A stretch of 33,051 nt of DNA from CAZRUM01 sp964603435. Lineage in GTDB: Bacteria; Patescibacteriota; Patescibacteriia; Magasanikbacterales; UBA922. The notes below the pieces were generated by a model. The model worked only from the letters and a program-made list of their open reading frames with translations, ran no database searches and was not told the DNA's origin. Positions 1-6,892 of the stretch are shown piece by piece. Position 1 is the stretch's first letter; each line of letters starts with the position of its first letter. Made by a program: the position numbers and the translations under genes. The stretch spans positions 1 to 33,051 of the forward strand of contig CAZRUM010000007.1 of assembly GCA_964603435.1 (NCBI GenBank), read 5' to 3'.

Positions 1-726
1 ATAGTTTATGATGATCTTACAAAACAAGCTTGGGCTTATCGTGAAATTTCACTATTACTTCGTCGTCCACCGGGTCGTGAAGCTTATCCTGGGGATGTTT
101 TCTATCTTCATTCACGTTTGCTTGAACGTGCCTGTAAGCTTAGTGAAGCTGAGGGTGGTGGGTCTATTACAGCTCTGCCTATTATTGAAACTCAGGCTGG
201 TGATCTTACAGCTTATATCCCAACAAATGTAATTTCTATTACTGATGGTCAGATTTTCCTAGAAACTGATTTATTCTACAAAGGTGTTCGTCCAGCTATT
301 AGTGTTGGTCTTTCAGTGTCACGTGTAGGTGGTGCGGCTCAGATCAAACCTATGAAAAAAGTTGCTGGTAAAATCAAACTAGCTATGGCTCAGTTTCGTG
401 AACTAGAAGCTTTTGCTCAGTTTGCTTCTGACCTTGACGAAGATACTAGAAAACAAATTGAATTAGGTTATAGAATTACCGAACTGATGAAACAACCTCA
501 ATATACCCCAATGGCAGTAGAAAATCAGGTTGTGGTAATCTTTGCAGTAAACAATGGTGTGTTTGACAAGGTAGAAGTAAAAGATGTAGGTGAGACTGAA
601 AAGAAATTAATTGACTTCATGAACAAAACAAAACGTGCACTACTCGATAAACTAGCCAAAGGTGAATGGGATGACAAGATTGAGGCAGAATTGAAGAGTG
701 CTTGTGAAGAATTCAACAAACAATAA
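1..726 (+). CDS. atpA: ATP synthase F1 subunit alpha, C-terminal part (5' truncated)
   Basis: The reading frame is open from the first base, so the gene begins upstream; 241 codons and a TAA stop remain. The visible part begins VYDDLTKQAWAYREISLLLR and continues RRPPGREAYPGDVFYLHSRL, the strongly conserved segment of F1 alpha after the nucleotide-binding core, followed by the SIPTNVISITDGQIFLE-type stretch and the alpha-helical C-terminal domain. The Walker A region lies outside the window. Alpha alternates with beta in the catalytic F1 hexamer on the cytoplasmic side of the membrane and carries the non-catalytic nucleotide sites. The stop is 2 bp before the atpG start, as expected within one operon. 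An ATG at 118 is internal and is not the true start. Confidence 0.97.
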   Translation: MVYDDLTKQAWAYREISLLLRRPPGREAYPGDVFYLHSRLLERACKLSEAEGGGSITALPIIETQAGDLTAYIPTNVISITDGQIFLETDLFYKGVRPAISVGLSVSRVGGAAQIKPMKKVAGKIKLAMAQFRELEAFAQFASDLDEDTRKQIELGYRITELMKQPQYTPMAVENQVVVIFAVNNGVFDKVEVKDVGETEKKLIDFMNKTKRALLDKLAKGEWDDKIEAELKSACEEFNKQ

Positions 727-728
727 AT

Positions 729-1679
729 ATGGGCGTTAACACAAAAGCAATTAAAAGTAGAATCCGAAGTGTTGGTAATACTAAAAAAATTACCAAGGCT
801 ATGGAAATGGTAGCAGCTGCCAAAATGAGAAAGGCAACTGAAGCTGCTGTTAATACTCGCACCTATGCGACCATGGCTTGGGATTTGTTGGTAAATCTTT
901 CCAAAAGACAGAAGGAAACATTGCCCTTGCTCGAAACCAGACAAGTAAAAAAACTTTTGGTAATTTTAGTTACTTCAAATAGAGGTTTGTGTGGAAGTTT
1001 TAACACTAATATTATTAGAAAAACAGCCGAACAATTAAAAGATCCAAAAAATATTAGTACTCAGCGTGTAGAGGGTGTTGAAGTTTTACCAAGCGAAGAA
1101 GTTGAGATTGATGTGATTGGTATTGGTAAGAAAGGTTCTGACTTTGCCAAAAAACAAAATTATAACTTGATTGCCTCATACAGTGAATTTTCAGATACTC
1201 CTTCTTTGGAAGACCTCATGCCTATTTCAAAATTATTAATTTCAGAATACGAACAAAAAAATTATGACAAAGTAGTGGTAGCTTACACAGACTTTAAGTC
1301 AGCTATTGCTCAGGTTGCCAAACTAAGACAAGTTCTACCAATTAGTGAGACTGATCTAGAAAAAATGATTGGTGAACTTGGTTCTGATAAAGATGACACA
1401 GAAAACAAAACTACTGAAACTGCAGATTATCTTTTTGAACCAAACACAACAGAAGTTTTACAAACTATTTTACCAAGATTAGTAGAAACACAGATCTTCC
1501 AAGCAGTTTTGGAAAGTAGTGCTTCTGAACACAGTGCTCGTATGATGGCTATGAGAAACGCTAGTGATGCAGCTGAAGATATGATAAAAGAATTAAACCT
1601 AACATTCAACAAAGCACGTCAAGCAGCTATTACACAAGAAATTGCTGAAATTGCTGGTGGGGCGGCAGCTCTTGAGTAG
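729..1679 (+). CDS. atpG: ATP synthase F1 subunit gamma
   Basis: A 316-aa protein beginning MGVNTKAIKSRIRSVGNTKK and then ITKAMEMVAAAKMRKA, the diagnostic N-terminal helix of the gamma rotor. The C-terminal helix (HSARMMAMRNASDAA, then LTFNKARQAAITQEIAEI) is equally typical. Gamma is the central shaft that couples rotation of the c-ring to catalysis in alpha/beta. It is somewhat longer than the usual ~290 aa, mainly through an acidic insertion before the last third (around GSDKDDTENKTTETAD). The start is 2 bp after atpA with no SD, in an AATAAAT-ATG context. The stop (TAG) is followed within about 10 bp by a palindromic repeat that separates it from atpD. Confidence 0.97.
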   Translation: MGVNTKAIKSRIRSVGNTKKITKAMEMVAAAKMRKATEAAVNTRTYATMAWDLLVNLSKRQKETLPLLETRQVKKLLVILVTSNRGLCGSFNTNIIRKTAEQLKDPKNISTQRVEGVEVLPSEEVEIDVIGIGKKGSDFAKKQNYNLIASYSEFSDTPSLEDLMPISKLLISEYEQKNYDKVVVAYTDFKSAIAQVAKLRQVLPISETDLEKMIGELGSDKDDTENKTTETADYLFEPNTTEVLQTILPRLVETQIFQAVLESSASEHSARMMAMRNASDAAEDMIKELNLTFNKARQAAITQEIAEIAGGAAALE

Positions 1680-1686
1680 GAGGTTG

Positions 1687-1840
1687 TCATCCTGAATCCC
1701 CGATAGGGGTGAAGGATCCCTTTTCAAGAAAATTAAATTGATTTACGAAATAATTTCATTAAATAATTTTACAAACAATTAAATATTATAAATAGAGTGT
1801 TCGGGACTTGCAAAGGGATTCCTCGTTTCACTCGGAATTA
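1687..1840 (+). repeat. Palindromic GAAGGATCCC-family repeat between atpG and atpD
   Basis: Left arm: CATCCTGA (1689-1696), a small CCCC-GATA-GGGG hairpin (1698-1709), then GAAGGATCCCTTTTCAAG (1711-1728). Right arm: CTTGCAAAGGGATTCCTC (1807-1824), the near-reverse complement of the left core, then GTTTCACTCGGAATTA. The arms are separated by about 78 bp of very AT-rich DNA. The same core occurs at 9671-9769, 10006-10101 and, degenerate, at 12553-12675. The right arm ends 9 bp before the atpD start codon, so it forms most of the atpD leader. Confidence 0.75.
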
Positions 1841-1849
1841 ACGAAAAAT

Positions 1850-3223
1850 ATGTCAAAAAATGTTGGAACAATATCACAGATCATCGGTGTAGTAGCTGAT
1901 GTGCATTTCCCGGAAAATCTACCGGAATTACTTAGTGCTTTGGAGGTCAAGATGCCTGATGGAGAAACTTTGGTTTTGGAAGTCCAACAACATCTTGGTT
2001 CAAACATGGTACGTACTATTGCCATGAGTACAACTAACGGGCTATCACGTGGAGCCGAAGTAGTTGATACTGGTGCACCAATTTCTGTCCCAGTTGGACC
2101 AGAAACTCTTGGTCGCATGTACGACGTAGTGGGAAACACTATTGATATGAAAGGCCCATCAAAGACTAAAAAGAAATATCCAATTCACAGATCTGCTCCA
2201 ACTTTTAAAGAGCAATCAACCAAGACAGAAGTTCTAGAAACTGGTATCAAAGTTATTGACTTGTTTTGCCCCTTCTTGAAAGGTGGAAAAATTGGTCTAT
2301 TTGGTGGTGCTGGCGTAGGTAAAACTGTTATTATCCAAGAATTGATTAGAAACATTGCTTCTGAGCATGGTGGATATTCTATGTTTGCAGGTGTAGGAGA
2401 ACGTACTCGTGAGGGTAACGACCTTTACCGTGAAATGGAAGAGTCTGGTGTACTTGATAAAACTGCTTTAGTTTTCGGGCAAATGAATGAACCCCCTGGT
2501 GCTCGTGCTCGTGTTGCCCTGACTGCTCTTGCTATGGCTGAATATTTCCGTGATGAAGAAGGAAAAGATTTACTACTTTTCGTTGATAATATTTTCCGTT
2601 TCACTCAAGCTGGTTCAGAGGTTTCTGCATTGCTTGGTCGTATGCCTAGTGCTGTAGGTTATCAACCAACTTTGGCAACAGAGATGGGTAAATTGCAAGA
2701 ACGTATTACTTCTACTGACAAAGGTTCTATTACTTCAGTGCAAGCTGTTTATGTACCAGCGGATGATCTTACAGATCCTGCTCCTGCTACTACTTTTGCT
2801 CATCTTGATTCTACAGTTGTGTTGAATCGTTCACTAGCTGAGCTTGGTATTTATCCTGCTGTTGACCCACTTGATTCTAGTTCAACAATTCTTGATCCAA
2901 ACGTAGTTGGAGAAGAACATTATCGTGTGGCTCGTGAAGTACAACAAGTTCTACAGAAATACAAAGACTTGCAAGATATTATTGCTATCCTTGGTATGGA
3001 AGAACTATCTGACGAAGACAAAACTACAGTATCTCGTGCTCGTAAGATTCAAAAATTCCTTTCACAACCTTTCCATGTAGCAGAAATTTTTACAGGCAGT
3101 CCTGGTACTTATGTAAAAGTAGAGGATACTGTCAAAGCTTTTGGTGAAATCTTGGCTGGTAAACACGATGATAAACCAGAACAAGCGTTCTACATGAAGG
3201 GTGGAATTGAAGACGTTAAGTAA
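1850..3223 (+). CDS. atpD: ATP synthase F1 subunit beta
   Basis: A 457-aa protein from the ATG at 1850. Walker A is GGAGVGKT, followed by the catalytic GERTREGNDLY segment, the Walker B strand LLLFVDNIFRF and the conserved SALLGRMPSAVGYQPTLATE. It is the catalytic subunit of F1. The frame is open upstream to an ATG at 1808, but those 14 residues (MQRDSSFHSELTKN) are encoded by the right arm of the palindromic repeat. The protein proper begins MSKNVGTISQIIGVVADVHF, matching the family N-terminus, so 1850 is chosen. No SD is present; the start context is GAAAAAT-ATG. Confidence 0.97.
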   Translation: MSKNVGTISQIIGVVADVHFPENLPELLSALEVKMPDGETLVLEVQQHLGSNMVRTIAMSTTNGLSRGAEVVDTGAPISVPVGPETLGRMYDVVGNTIDMKGPSKTKKKYPIHRSAPTFKEQSTKTEVLETGIKVIDLFCPFLKGGKIGLFGGAGVGKTVIIQELIRNIASEHGGYSMFAGVGERTREGNDLYREMEESGVLDKTALVFGQMNEPPGARARVALTALAMAEYFRDEEGKDLLLFVDNIFRFTQAGSEVSALLGRMPSAVGYQPTLATEMGKLQERITSTDKGSITSVQAVYVPADDLTDPAPATTFAHLDSTVVLNRSLAELGIYPAVDPLDSSSTILDPNVVGEEHYRVAREVQQVLQKYKDLQDIIAILGMEELSDEDKTTVSRARKIQKFLSQPFHVAEIFTGSPGTYVKVEDTVKAFGEILAGKHDDKPEQAFYMKGGIEDVK

Positions 3224-3224
3224 A

Positions 3225-3246
3225 GGCCTAAAAAGCTTTAAAGGCC
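3225..3246 (+). repeat. Palindromic flank upstream of the four-helix-bundle gene
   Basis: GGCCTAAAAAGCTTTAAAGG and the following CC form a near-perfect palindrome centred on AAGCTT, immediately after the atpD stop. It resembles, in inverted orientation, the AAGCTTTT-rich sequence downstream of the inserted gene (3632-3663). Confidence 0.55.
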
Positions 3247-3268
3247 AGAGAGGCTTAAAAGGAGGAAT

Positions 3269-3622
3269 ATGCAAGATTATCATAATCTACTAGTTTGGAA
3301 AAGATCGTTGGAATTTGTTAAGTTGGTTTATAAACTAACAAAACTTTTTCCAAAAGATGAAGTATATGGTCTAACTAGTCAATTGAGGAGATCTGCAGTA
3401 TCAGTGATGGCAAATATAGTAGAAGGTAGAGGAAAAAATACTGATAAAGATTTTGTGAGATTTCTATATATCTCAAAAGGATCTCTAAATGAATGTCAGT
3501 GTTATTTCGAACTAGTCAAAGAATTAGAAATAATTAATCAAGAACAATTTGATTATATAGAAAATAAACGAGGTGAAGTAGGCTTTCTACTTTACAAATT
3601 AATAAAGTCACTAGAAAAGTAG
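3269..3622 (+). CDS. Four-helix bundle protein (23S rRNA intervening-sequence / S23 family)
   Basis: A 117-aa protein with the family signature: N-terminal DYHNLLVWKRSLEFV, then FPKDEVYGLTSQLRRSAVSV, then ANIVEGRG, then the FVRFLYISKGSLNE helix. The family folds as a four-helix bundle and is known from intervening sequences in bacterial 23S rRNA genes and as stand-alone genes of unknown function; it is structurally related to the Avd proteins of diversity-generating retroelements. Unlike its neighbours it has a perfect AGGAGG (3260-3265), only 3 nt from the ATG. It sits between atpD and atpC, flanked by related AAGCTTT-rich repeats, which suggests arrival as an inserted unit. No function in ATP synthase is implied. 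No reverse transcriptase or rRNA gene is in the window. Confidence 0.9.
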   Translation: MQDYHNLLVWKRSLEFVKLVYKLTKLFPKDEVYGLTSQLRRSAVSVMANIVEGRGKNTDKDFVRFLYISKGSLNECQCYFELVKELEIINQEQFDYIENKRGEVGFLLYKLIKSLEK

Positions 3623-3631
3623 CCTTTCAGG

Positions 3632-3663
3632 CATTTCAAGCTTTTCTATCATTTCAAGCTTTT
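3632..3663 (+). repeat. Direct repeat CATTTCAAGCTTTT x2 before atpC
   Basis: The 14-bp sequence CATTTCAAGCTTTT occurs exactly at 3632-3645 and 3650-3663; the second copy ends at the base before the atpC start codon. A partial relative (CCTTTCAGGC) precedes them. Reverse-complemented, the repeat resembles the AAAAGCTTTAAA flank upstream of the four-helix gene, so the gene is bracketed by an imperfect inverted repeat. Confidence 0.7.
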
Positions 3664-4080
3664 ATGTTAAAATTTAAAATCGCTACTCCAGAAAAAGTTG
3701 TTTACGAAGATGAGATTCGTCAAGTCAGTATTCCTACCATGTCTGGTGAGATTACTGTTTTACCAAATCATATTCCACTTGTTTCAGTTATAAAAGCAGG
3801 GGAGTTGAAAATCGTAGATAAAGACGGCGAACACCCTATTGCTATTGCCGGTGGTTTTTTAGAAATCAAAGGTAATAATGAAATTGTGATTTTGGTAGAT
3901 CATGCTGAGAGAGCGGGGGATATAGATGTTGAAGCTGCTGAAAAAGCCCGTGCTAGAGCAGAAGATGAAATGGAAAAAGCAAAATCAGAAGAAAACGTAG
4001 ACTTTGCCAAACTTCAAGCTATGATTGATAGAGAAATGAATAGAGTGAGAGTGGGGGAAAAATATAAGGATGTGAAATAA
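3664..4080 (+). CDS. atpC: ATP synthase F1 subunit epsilon
   Basis: A 138-aa protein beginning MLKFKIATPEKVVYEDEIRQ. The beta-sandwich motifs SIPTMSGEITVLPNHIPLVS and IAIAGGFLEI are typical of epsilon, followed by a C-terminal helical hairpin rich in A, E, K and R (VEAAEKARARAEDEMEKAK). Epsilon binds gamma and the c-ring and can inhibit ATP hydrolysis. It is the last gene of the operon. The start has no SD and directly abuts the direct repeat, so the inserted four-helix unit has replaced whatever leader lay between atpD and atpC. A strong terminator follows. Confidence 0.96.
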   Translation: MLKFKIATPEKVVYEDEIRQVSIPTMSGEITVLPNHIPLVSVIKAGELKIVDKDGEHPIAIAGGFLEIKGNNEIVILVDHAERAGDIDVEAAEKARARAEDEMEKAKSEENVDFAKLQAMIDREMNRVRVGEKYKDVK

Positions 4081-4099
4081 AACAAATTAAATACTTTTC

Positions 4100-4128
4100 A
4101 ACACACACCAATTGGTGTGTGTTTTTTA
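4100..4128 (+). terminator. Rho-independent terminator of the atp operon
   Basis: Perfect stem ACACACACC / GGTGTGTGT (4101-4109, 4114-4122) with an AATT loop, followed by a T run. It lies 20 bp after the atpC stop. Confidence 0.92.
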
Positions 4129-4157
4129 TTGTTGTTTTTTAGATATTCTGTTATGAT
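4129..4157 (+). promoter_or_regulatory. Sigma-70-type promoter for the 56-aa ORF
   Basis: TTGTTG (4129-4134), 17-bp spacer, TATGAT (4152-4157). It starts directly at the end of the atp terminator and lies 28 bp upstream of the ORF at 4186. Confidence 0.5.
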
Positions 4158-4185
4158 TATTATATAAATTTATAATATTTAAAAT

Positions 4186-4356
4186 ATGGAAACAGAAAGA
4201 CCTCCGACAAAAGAATCTTTAATGGTAGAATTAACGTCCATCTTAGAAAAATTAAAAACCCCTATAACCCCTCAAGACAGAGAAACTCGACTTCACTCAA
4301 GAAAAGATGAGATTGAAAGATTGTTAAAATCAGATTTGCCTGGGGACAATAAGTAA
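4186..4356 (+). CDS. Small hypothetical protein (56 aa)
   Basis: The ORF METERPPTKESLMVELTSI continues to LLKSDLPGDNK. It has the AAAAT-ATG start context of the SD-less genes around it, its own promoter just upstream, and charged amphipathic helix-like composition (LEKLKTP, then RETRLHSRKDEIERLL) with no membrane segment. I do not recognise a family. Native-like codon use, start context and promoter support a real gene, but it is short. Confidence 0.5.
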   Translation: METERPPTKESLMVELTSILEKLKTPITPQDRETRLHSRKDEIERLLKSDLPGDNK

Positions 4357-4373
4357 ATTATCCCCACAAACTA

Positions 4374-4402
4374 TTGAAAAAAATAACAAAAACAAGTATA
4401 CT
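4374..4402 (+). promoter_or_regulatory. Strong sigma-70-type promoter for the antiporter gene
   Basis: TTGAAA (4374-4379), a spacer of exactly 17 bp, and TATACT (4397-4402). The predicted transcription start (about 4409) falls inside the 5' arm of the hairpin at 4407-4425. An antiporter transcript would therefore include only part of the terminator stem, while a read-through transcript from the 56-aa ORF would carry all of it. Confidence 0.75.
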
Positions 4403-4406
4403 ATTG

Positions 4407-4430
4407 CCGTCTCAAATTGAGACGGTTTTT
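4407..4430 (+). terminator. Hairpin terminator of the 56-aa ORF, overlapping the next gene's transcription start
   Basis: Perfect 9-bp stem CCGTCTCAA / TTGAGACGG (4407-4415, 4417-4425) with a T run. Confidence 0.85.
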
Positions 4431-4456
4431 ATTAATATCATTATTAAAGAAAAAAT

Positions 4457-5764
4457 ATGATGAAGAAGATCAGCACACTATTGCTCGTTGCAATAGAAAC
4501 AGCCGTGGCTTGTTTGGCTTTGCACTATTTGCGCGAAGCACTACTACACAACCACCACCACGAGATCAATACGATCTTGCCTATTTTAATTGACATCGCT
4601 TTCCTTGCTGTCTTTGCAAGTTTTGGTGGACGTCTTGCGACTGTGTTTGGTATCGCCCCAATGGCTGGTAAAATTTTACTAGGTATTGTGGTTGGTCCAG
4701 CTTTAGTTGGTGTTATTGATCCGTATGCTAGTGGTGTAGAGATTGCTCGTCTAGCTGGTGTACTATTTATCTTATTTGAAGCTGGTCTTCATTTTGACAT
4801 GGAACTTTTGAAAAAGAATATCGGTATTGCTACTCTAGTAGCTATCGGTGGTGTACTTGTTCCACTTGTCACTTTTACAGCTCTTGGTTTTTATATCATG
4901 CATTTGCCACTAATGGCAGCTATTTTCCTTGGTGGTGTATTTACTGCTACTTCCGTTGGCTTATCAGTAGAAGCTCTAAAAGCAGCAGGAAAATTAAGTA
5001 CCAACATGGGTAACAGAATTGTTGGTGCTGCTGTGATTGACGATATTTTAGGAGTACTTATCCTAACTGTACTTTCAAAGCTGTCACAAGGCCATTTAGA
5101 GGCTATGAGCCTAGTTTGGCTAGGTATATCAGTACTCGTTTTCTTTGCTGGTACTTACCTTATGTGGAGTATGGGTCTAGCTGATAAAATTGCTCAATAT
5201 CTTGATAAACATTATACAGAAACAAGTACTGGTCCATATACAAGATTTTTCTTTGGAGCGGTCATCCTTGGTGGTGCTCTAGCCGCTGTAGTTGGCCTAG
5301 AACCAGTCCTTGGTGCTTTTGGTATTGGTGTTGTAATGTCCAAAGTTGATAACAAAATCAAACACGAAGTTTGGAACAAAATTGAAGGCTATATTCATAT
5401 CTTTGTTGGTGGTTTCTTGGTATCAATTGGTACTATGCTTACTCGTGAAGCATTGATGAATCCAAAAGCTTGGATGTGGGCAATAGTTTTCACTATTCTT
5501 GGTCTGGCTGGTAAATATGTTGTTAAATATTTATTCAAAGATAGAAATGAAGGTCACCAAGTTGGTCTTGCTATGTCTATTCGTGGAGAAGTTGGACTAG
5601 TATTTGTAGCTGTAGCAATTTCTAATAATGTACTATCAGAAGAAGTTGCCGCCGCCGCTTTGCTAGGTGTAATTATGGTTACTGTAGTTGGTGCTATTCT
5701 ATTTGAAAAAGCTGTAATGAAAGATACCGGAGTAAAACCAAAACCACTTGGAGAAGCGATCTAG
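4457..5764 (+). CDS. Cation:proton antiporter, CPA2/KefB-type (Na_H_Exchanger fold)
   Basis: A 435-aa, very hydrophobic protein with about 12 predicted membrane helices. Motifs typical of CPA2: GIAPMAGKILLGIVVGP (substrate-path helix), LFEAGLHFDMELLKKN, FTATSVGLSVEALKAAGKL, and GAAVIDDILGVLIL, in which D195-D196 occupy the paired-acidic ion-binding position of electrogenic antiporters. SIRGEVGLVF near the C-terminus is also a family hallmark. No C-terminal RCK/TrkA-N domain follows, so it ends at the membrane domain. A run of His (33-35) lies in the first loop. It probably exchanges Na+ or K+ for H+ at the cytoplasmic membrane, which would complement the ATP synthase upstream. The start is MMKK; a second Met at 4460 is possible. 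No SD. Confidence 0.9.
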   Translation: MMKKISTLLLVAIETAVACLALHYLREALLHNHHHEINTILPILIDIAFLAVFASFGGRLATVFGIAPMAGKILLGIVVGPALVGVIDPYASGVEIARLAGVLFILFEAGLHFDMELLKKNIGIATLVAIGGVLVPLVTFTALGFYIMHLPLMAAIFLGGVFTATSVGLSVEALKAAGKLSTNMGNRIVGAAVIDDILGVLILTVLSKLSQGHLEAMSLVWLGISVLVFFAGTYLMWSMGLADKIAQYLDKHYTETSTGPYTRFFFGAVILGGALAAVVGLEPVLGAFGIGVVMSKVDNKIKHEVWNKIEGYIHIFVGGFLVSIGTMLTREALMNPKAWMWAIVFTILGLAGKYVVKYLFKDRNEGHQVGLAMSIRGEVGLVFVAVAISNNVLSEEVAAAALLGVIMVTVVGAILFEKAVMKDTGVKPKPLGEAI

Positions 5765-5790
5765 TTCAATATACAAAATACACGTAATAA

Positions 5791-5820
5791 AATACAGCCT
5801 TGCAAGGGGTTGTATTTTTT
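5791..5820 (+). terminator. Rho-independent terminator of the antiporter gene
   Basis: Stem AATACAGCC / GGTTGTATT (5791-5799, 5808-5816, one G-T pair) followed by TTTT. The stop codon is about 25 bp upstream. Confidence 0.85.
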
Positions 5821-5838
5821 AATTAACATTGTTACAAT
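5810..5838 (+). promoter_or_regulatory. Promoter for the 160-aa orphan
   Basis: TTGTAT (5810-5815), 17-bp spacer, TACAAT (5833-5838), with an extended -10 TG at 5830-5831. The -35 element is the 3' arm of the preceding terminator stem, so the two signals share bases. Confidence 0.55.
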
Positions 5839-5868
5839 TATTATATATTTATCTTTAATTAAAAAAAT

Positions 5869-6351
5869 ATGGGAGATTTAAGACCTGGGGGAGATTCAAG
5901 ATTTGGAGAAGATTTGGCACGAGCCACAGCCGAGAATAAAAAGAGTGAGGGACTTAATAATTTGGGGGAAGCCATTACTTTGGAAGCAAAATATCAAATG
6001 ATTTTAGAAGCTTTTGATACAGAAAACTTTCAAACAGTGGATTCATTTCACTTAGATAGTCTTTGTACTAAATTTGATACTGATATGTTGGCTGGTGGTT
6101 TCCAGAAAGGTAGTAATCGTTATGGTTATGAATCTTGGACCTCACTTTCTGAGGAAATTGGAGTAATGAATTCAAAAGAAAAATTTTTAAAAATTATGAA
6201 AGGTATGGATGATATTAAAGAACAAATATCAGAGCAAGATAACCTTGATGATGAAGGAAAGAGTAGAATGATAAAATATATAGATAATTTTATAAAATTC
6301 GTAATGGACAGAATGGTAGACAAAATTGAAACAACTGAAGTAGAAAAATAA
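5869..6351 (+). CDS. Hypothetical protein (160 aa), soluble, helical
   Basis: Starts MGDLRPGGDSRFGEDLARAT in an AAAAAAT-ATG context. No signal peptide or membrane segment is visible. The N-terminal 30 residues are polar and probably disordered; the rest alternates charged helix-like segments (GEAITLEAKYQMILEAFD, then KGMDDIKEQISEQDNLDDEG). I do not recognise the family. It has its own promoter and terminator and so is a single-gene transcription unit. Confidence 0.75.
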   Translation: MGDLRPGGDSRFGEDLARATAENKKSEGLNNLGEAITLEAKYQMILEAFDTENFQTVDSFHLDSLCTKFDTDMLAGGFQKGSNRYGYESWTSLSEEIGVMNSKEKFLKIMKGMDDIKEQISEQDNLDDEGKSRMIKYIDNFIKFVMDRMVDKIETTEVEK

Positions 6352-6369
6352 ATTATATTAAAATCCAAT

Positions 6370-6397
6370 AAACCATTTCTTTACGAAGTGGTTTTTT
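6370..6397 (+). terminator. Rho-independent terminator of the 160-aa orphan
   Basis: Stem AAACCATTTC / GAAGTGGTTT (6370-6379, 6385-6394) with a TTTAC loop and following T's. Confidence 0.85.
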
Positions 6398-6399
6398 GT

Positions 6400-6428
6400 T
6401 TGCCAATAAATTATTTTTGTTATATATT
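6400..6428 (+). promoter_or_regulatory. Promoter of the GC-rich small-ORF block
   Basis: TTGCCA (6400-6405), 17-bp spacer, TATATT (6423-6428). The promoter is AT-rich like the rest of the chromosome, although the transcribed ORFs are GC-rich. The leader (about 6435-6477) carries a GCTC-TTTG-GAGC hairpin and the SD GAGGAGGG. Confidence 0.65.
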
Positions 6429-6477
6429 AAATAAGGTACATTCACGCTCTTTGGAGCATCACGAGGAGGGATACATC

Positions 6478-6684
6478 ATGTCCGAGACTAGCCAAGTTGT
6501 AGTGCGAGGGCTGATGCATGTCGGCAAGGAAGAGCCTTCGGAGGAGACTCTGAGAAAGGTTCGTTCCCAGGCGGCAGATATCATCGCGAGAGACCTTTCG
6601 AAACCGTTCGACAACTCCCAGCCTGAACCATGGCCGCTCTCACACACCCACACCTCAGCGGAAGAGAAGAACGTCGATGGCTAG
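6478..6684 (+). CDS. Small orphan protein (68 aa) with strong SD, GC-rich
   Basis: The frame is open further upstream, but the ATG at 6478 is preceded by GAGGAGGG with a 7-nt spacer, which fixes the start as MSETSQVVVRGLMHVGKEEP. The product is polar, with a helix-like centre (SEETLRKVRSQAADIIARDL) and a Pro/His-rich tail. Codons favour G/C in third position: the 60-base stretch 6541-6600 is 55% GC by my count, against about 22% for 15001-15060 in mreB. No family recognised. The stop TAG overlaps the next ORF's ATG (ATGGCTAG), suggesting translational coupling. Confidence 0.7.
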   Translation: MSETSQVVVRGLMHVGKEEPSEETLRKVRSQAADIIARDLSKPFDNSQPEPWPLSHTHTSAEEKNVDG

Positions 6685-6892
6685 ACGAGTCCAACTCGAC
6701 GTCACCTCTCTCGAAACCCGTAGTGCTCGACTCTGAGCTATTGAGAAACGCCCACCACCTAACATCGACACCGAACTTCGTCGCGCAATGGCAGATTGTC
6801 CCGCACTTCAGTTCGCGCGTCAACAACGTGGTGACTCCTACAGAGGAGGCATGCTTCCTTCCAACCCTGGCTTCCTGAAGAGGAAATCGTGA
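6677..6892 (+). pseudogene. 72-codon frame with one internal TGA, coupled to both neighbours
   Basis: ATG at 6677 overlaps the preceding TAG. The frame runs 19 codons (MARRVQLDVTSLETRSARL) to a TGA at 6734-6736, then stays open for 51 codons (AIEKRPPPNIDTELRRAMAD, ending NPGFLKRKS) to a TGA at 6890-6892 that overlaps the next gene's GTG start. Codon use after the internal TGA (CGC, ATC, GAC, ACC, GAA, CTT, CGT) matches the flanking GC-rich genes, so the whole frame looks coding. Explanations: a nonsense mutation, a base-call error, or two very small ORFs (the second perhaps from the ATG at 6788). A competing frame (6630-6878) is open but fits the neighbouring overlaps less well. Confidence 0.4.

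Noticed and set aside
1808..1849. Upstream start extending atpD by 14 residues
   Set aside because: The extra residues are encoded by the right arm of the palindromic repeat and have no counterpart in F1 beta; the family N-terminus begins at 1850.
6734..6736. Genome-wide TGA recoding suggested by the internal TGA in the 6677 frame
   Set aside because: Large conserved genes in the window contain no in-frame TGA and several genes end with it, so recoding is not supported.
6630..6878. 82-aa plus-strand ORF in the competing frame of the GC-rich block
   Set aside because: It overlaps the end of the 6478 gene by 55 bases with no SD, and the alternative frame from 6677 has better codon use and exact start/stop overlaps with both neighbours.
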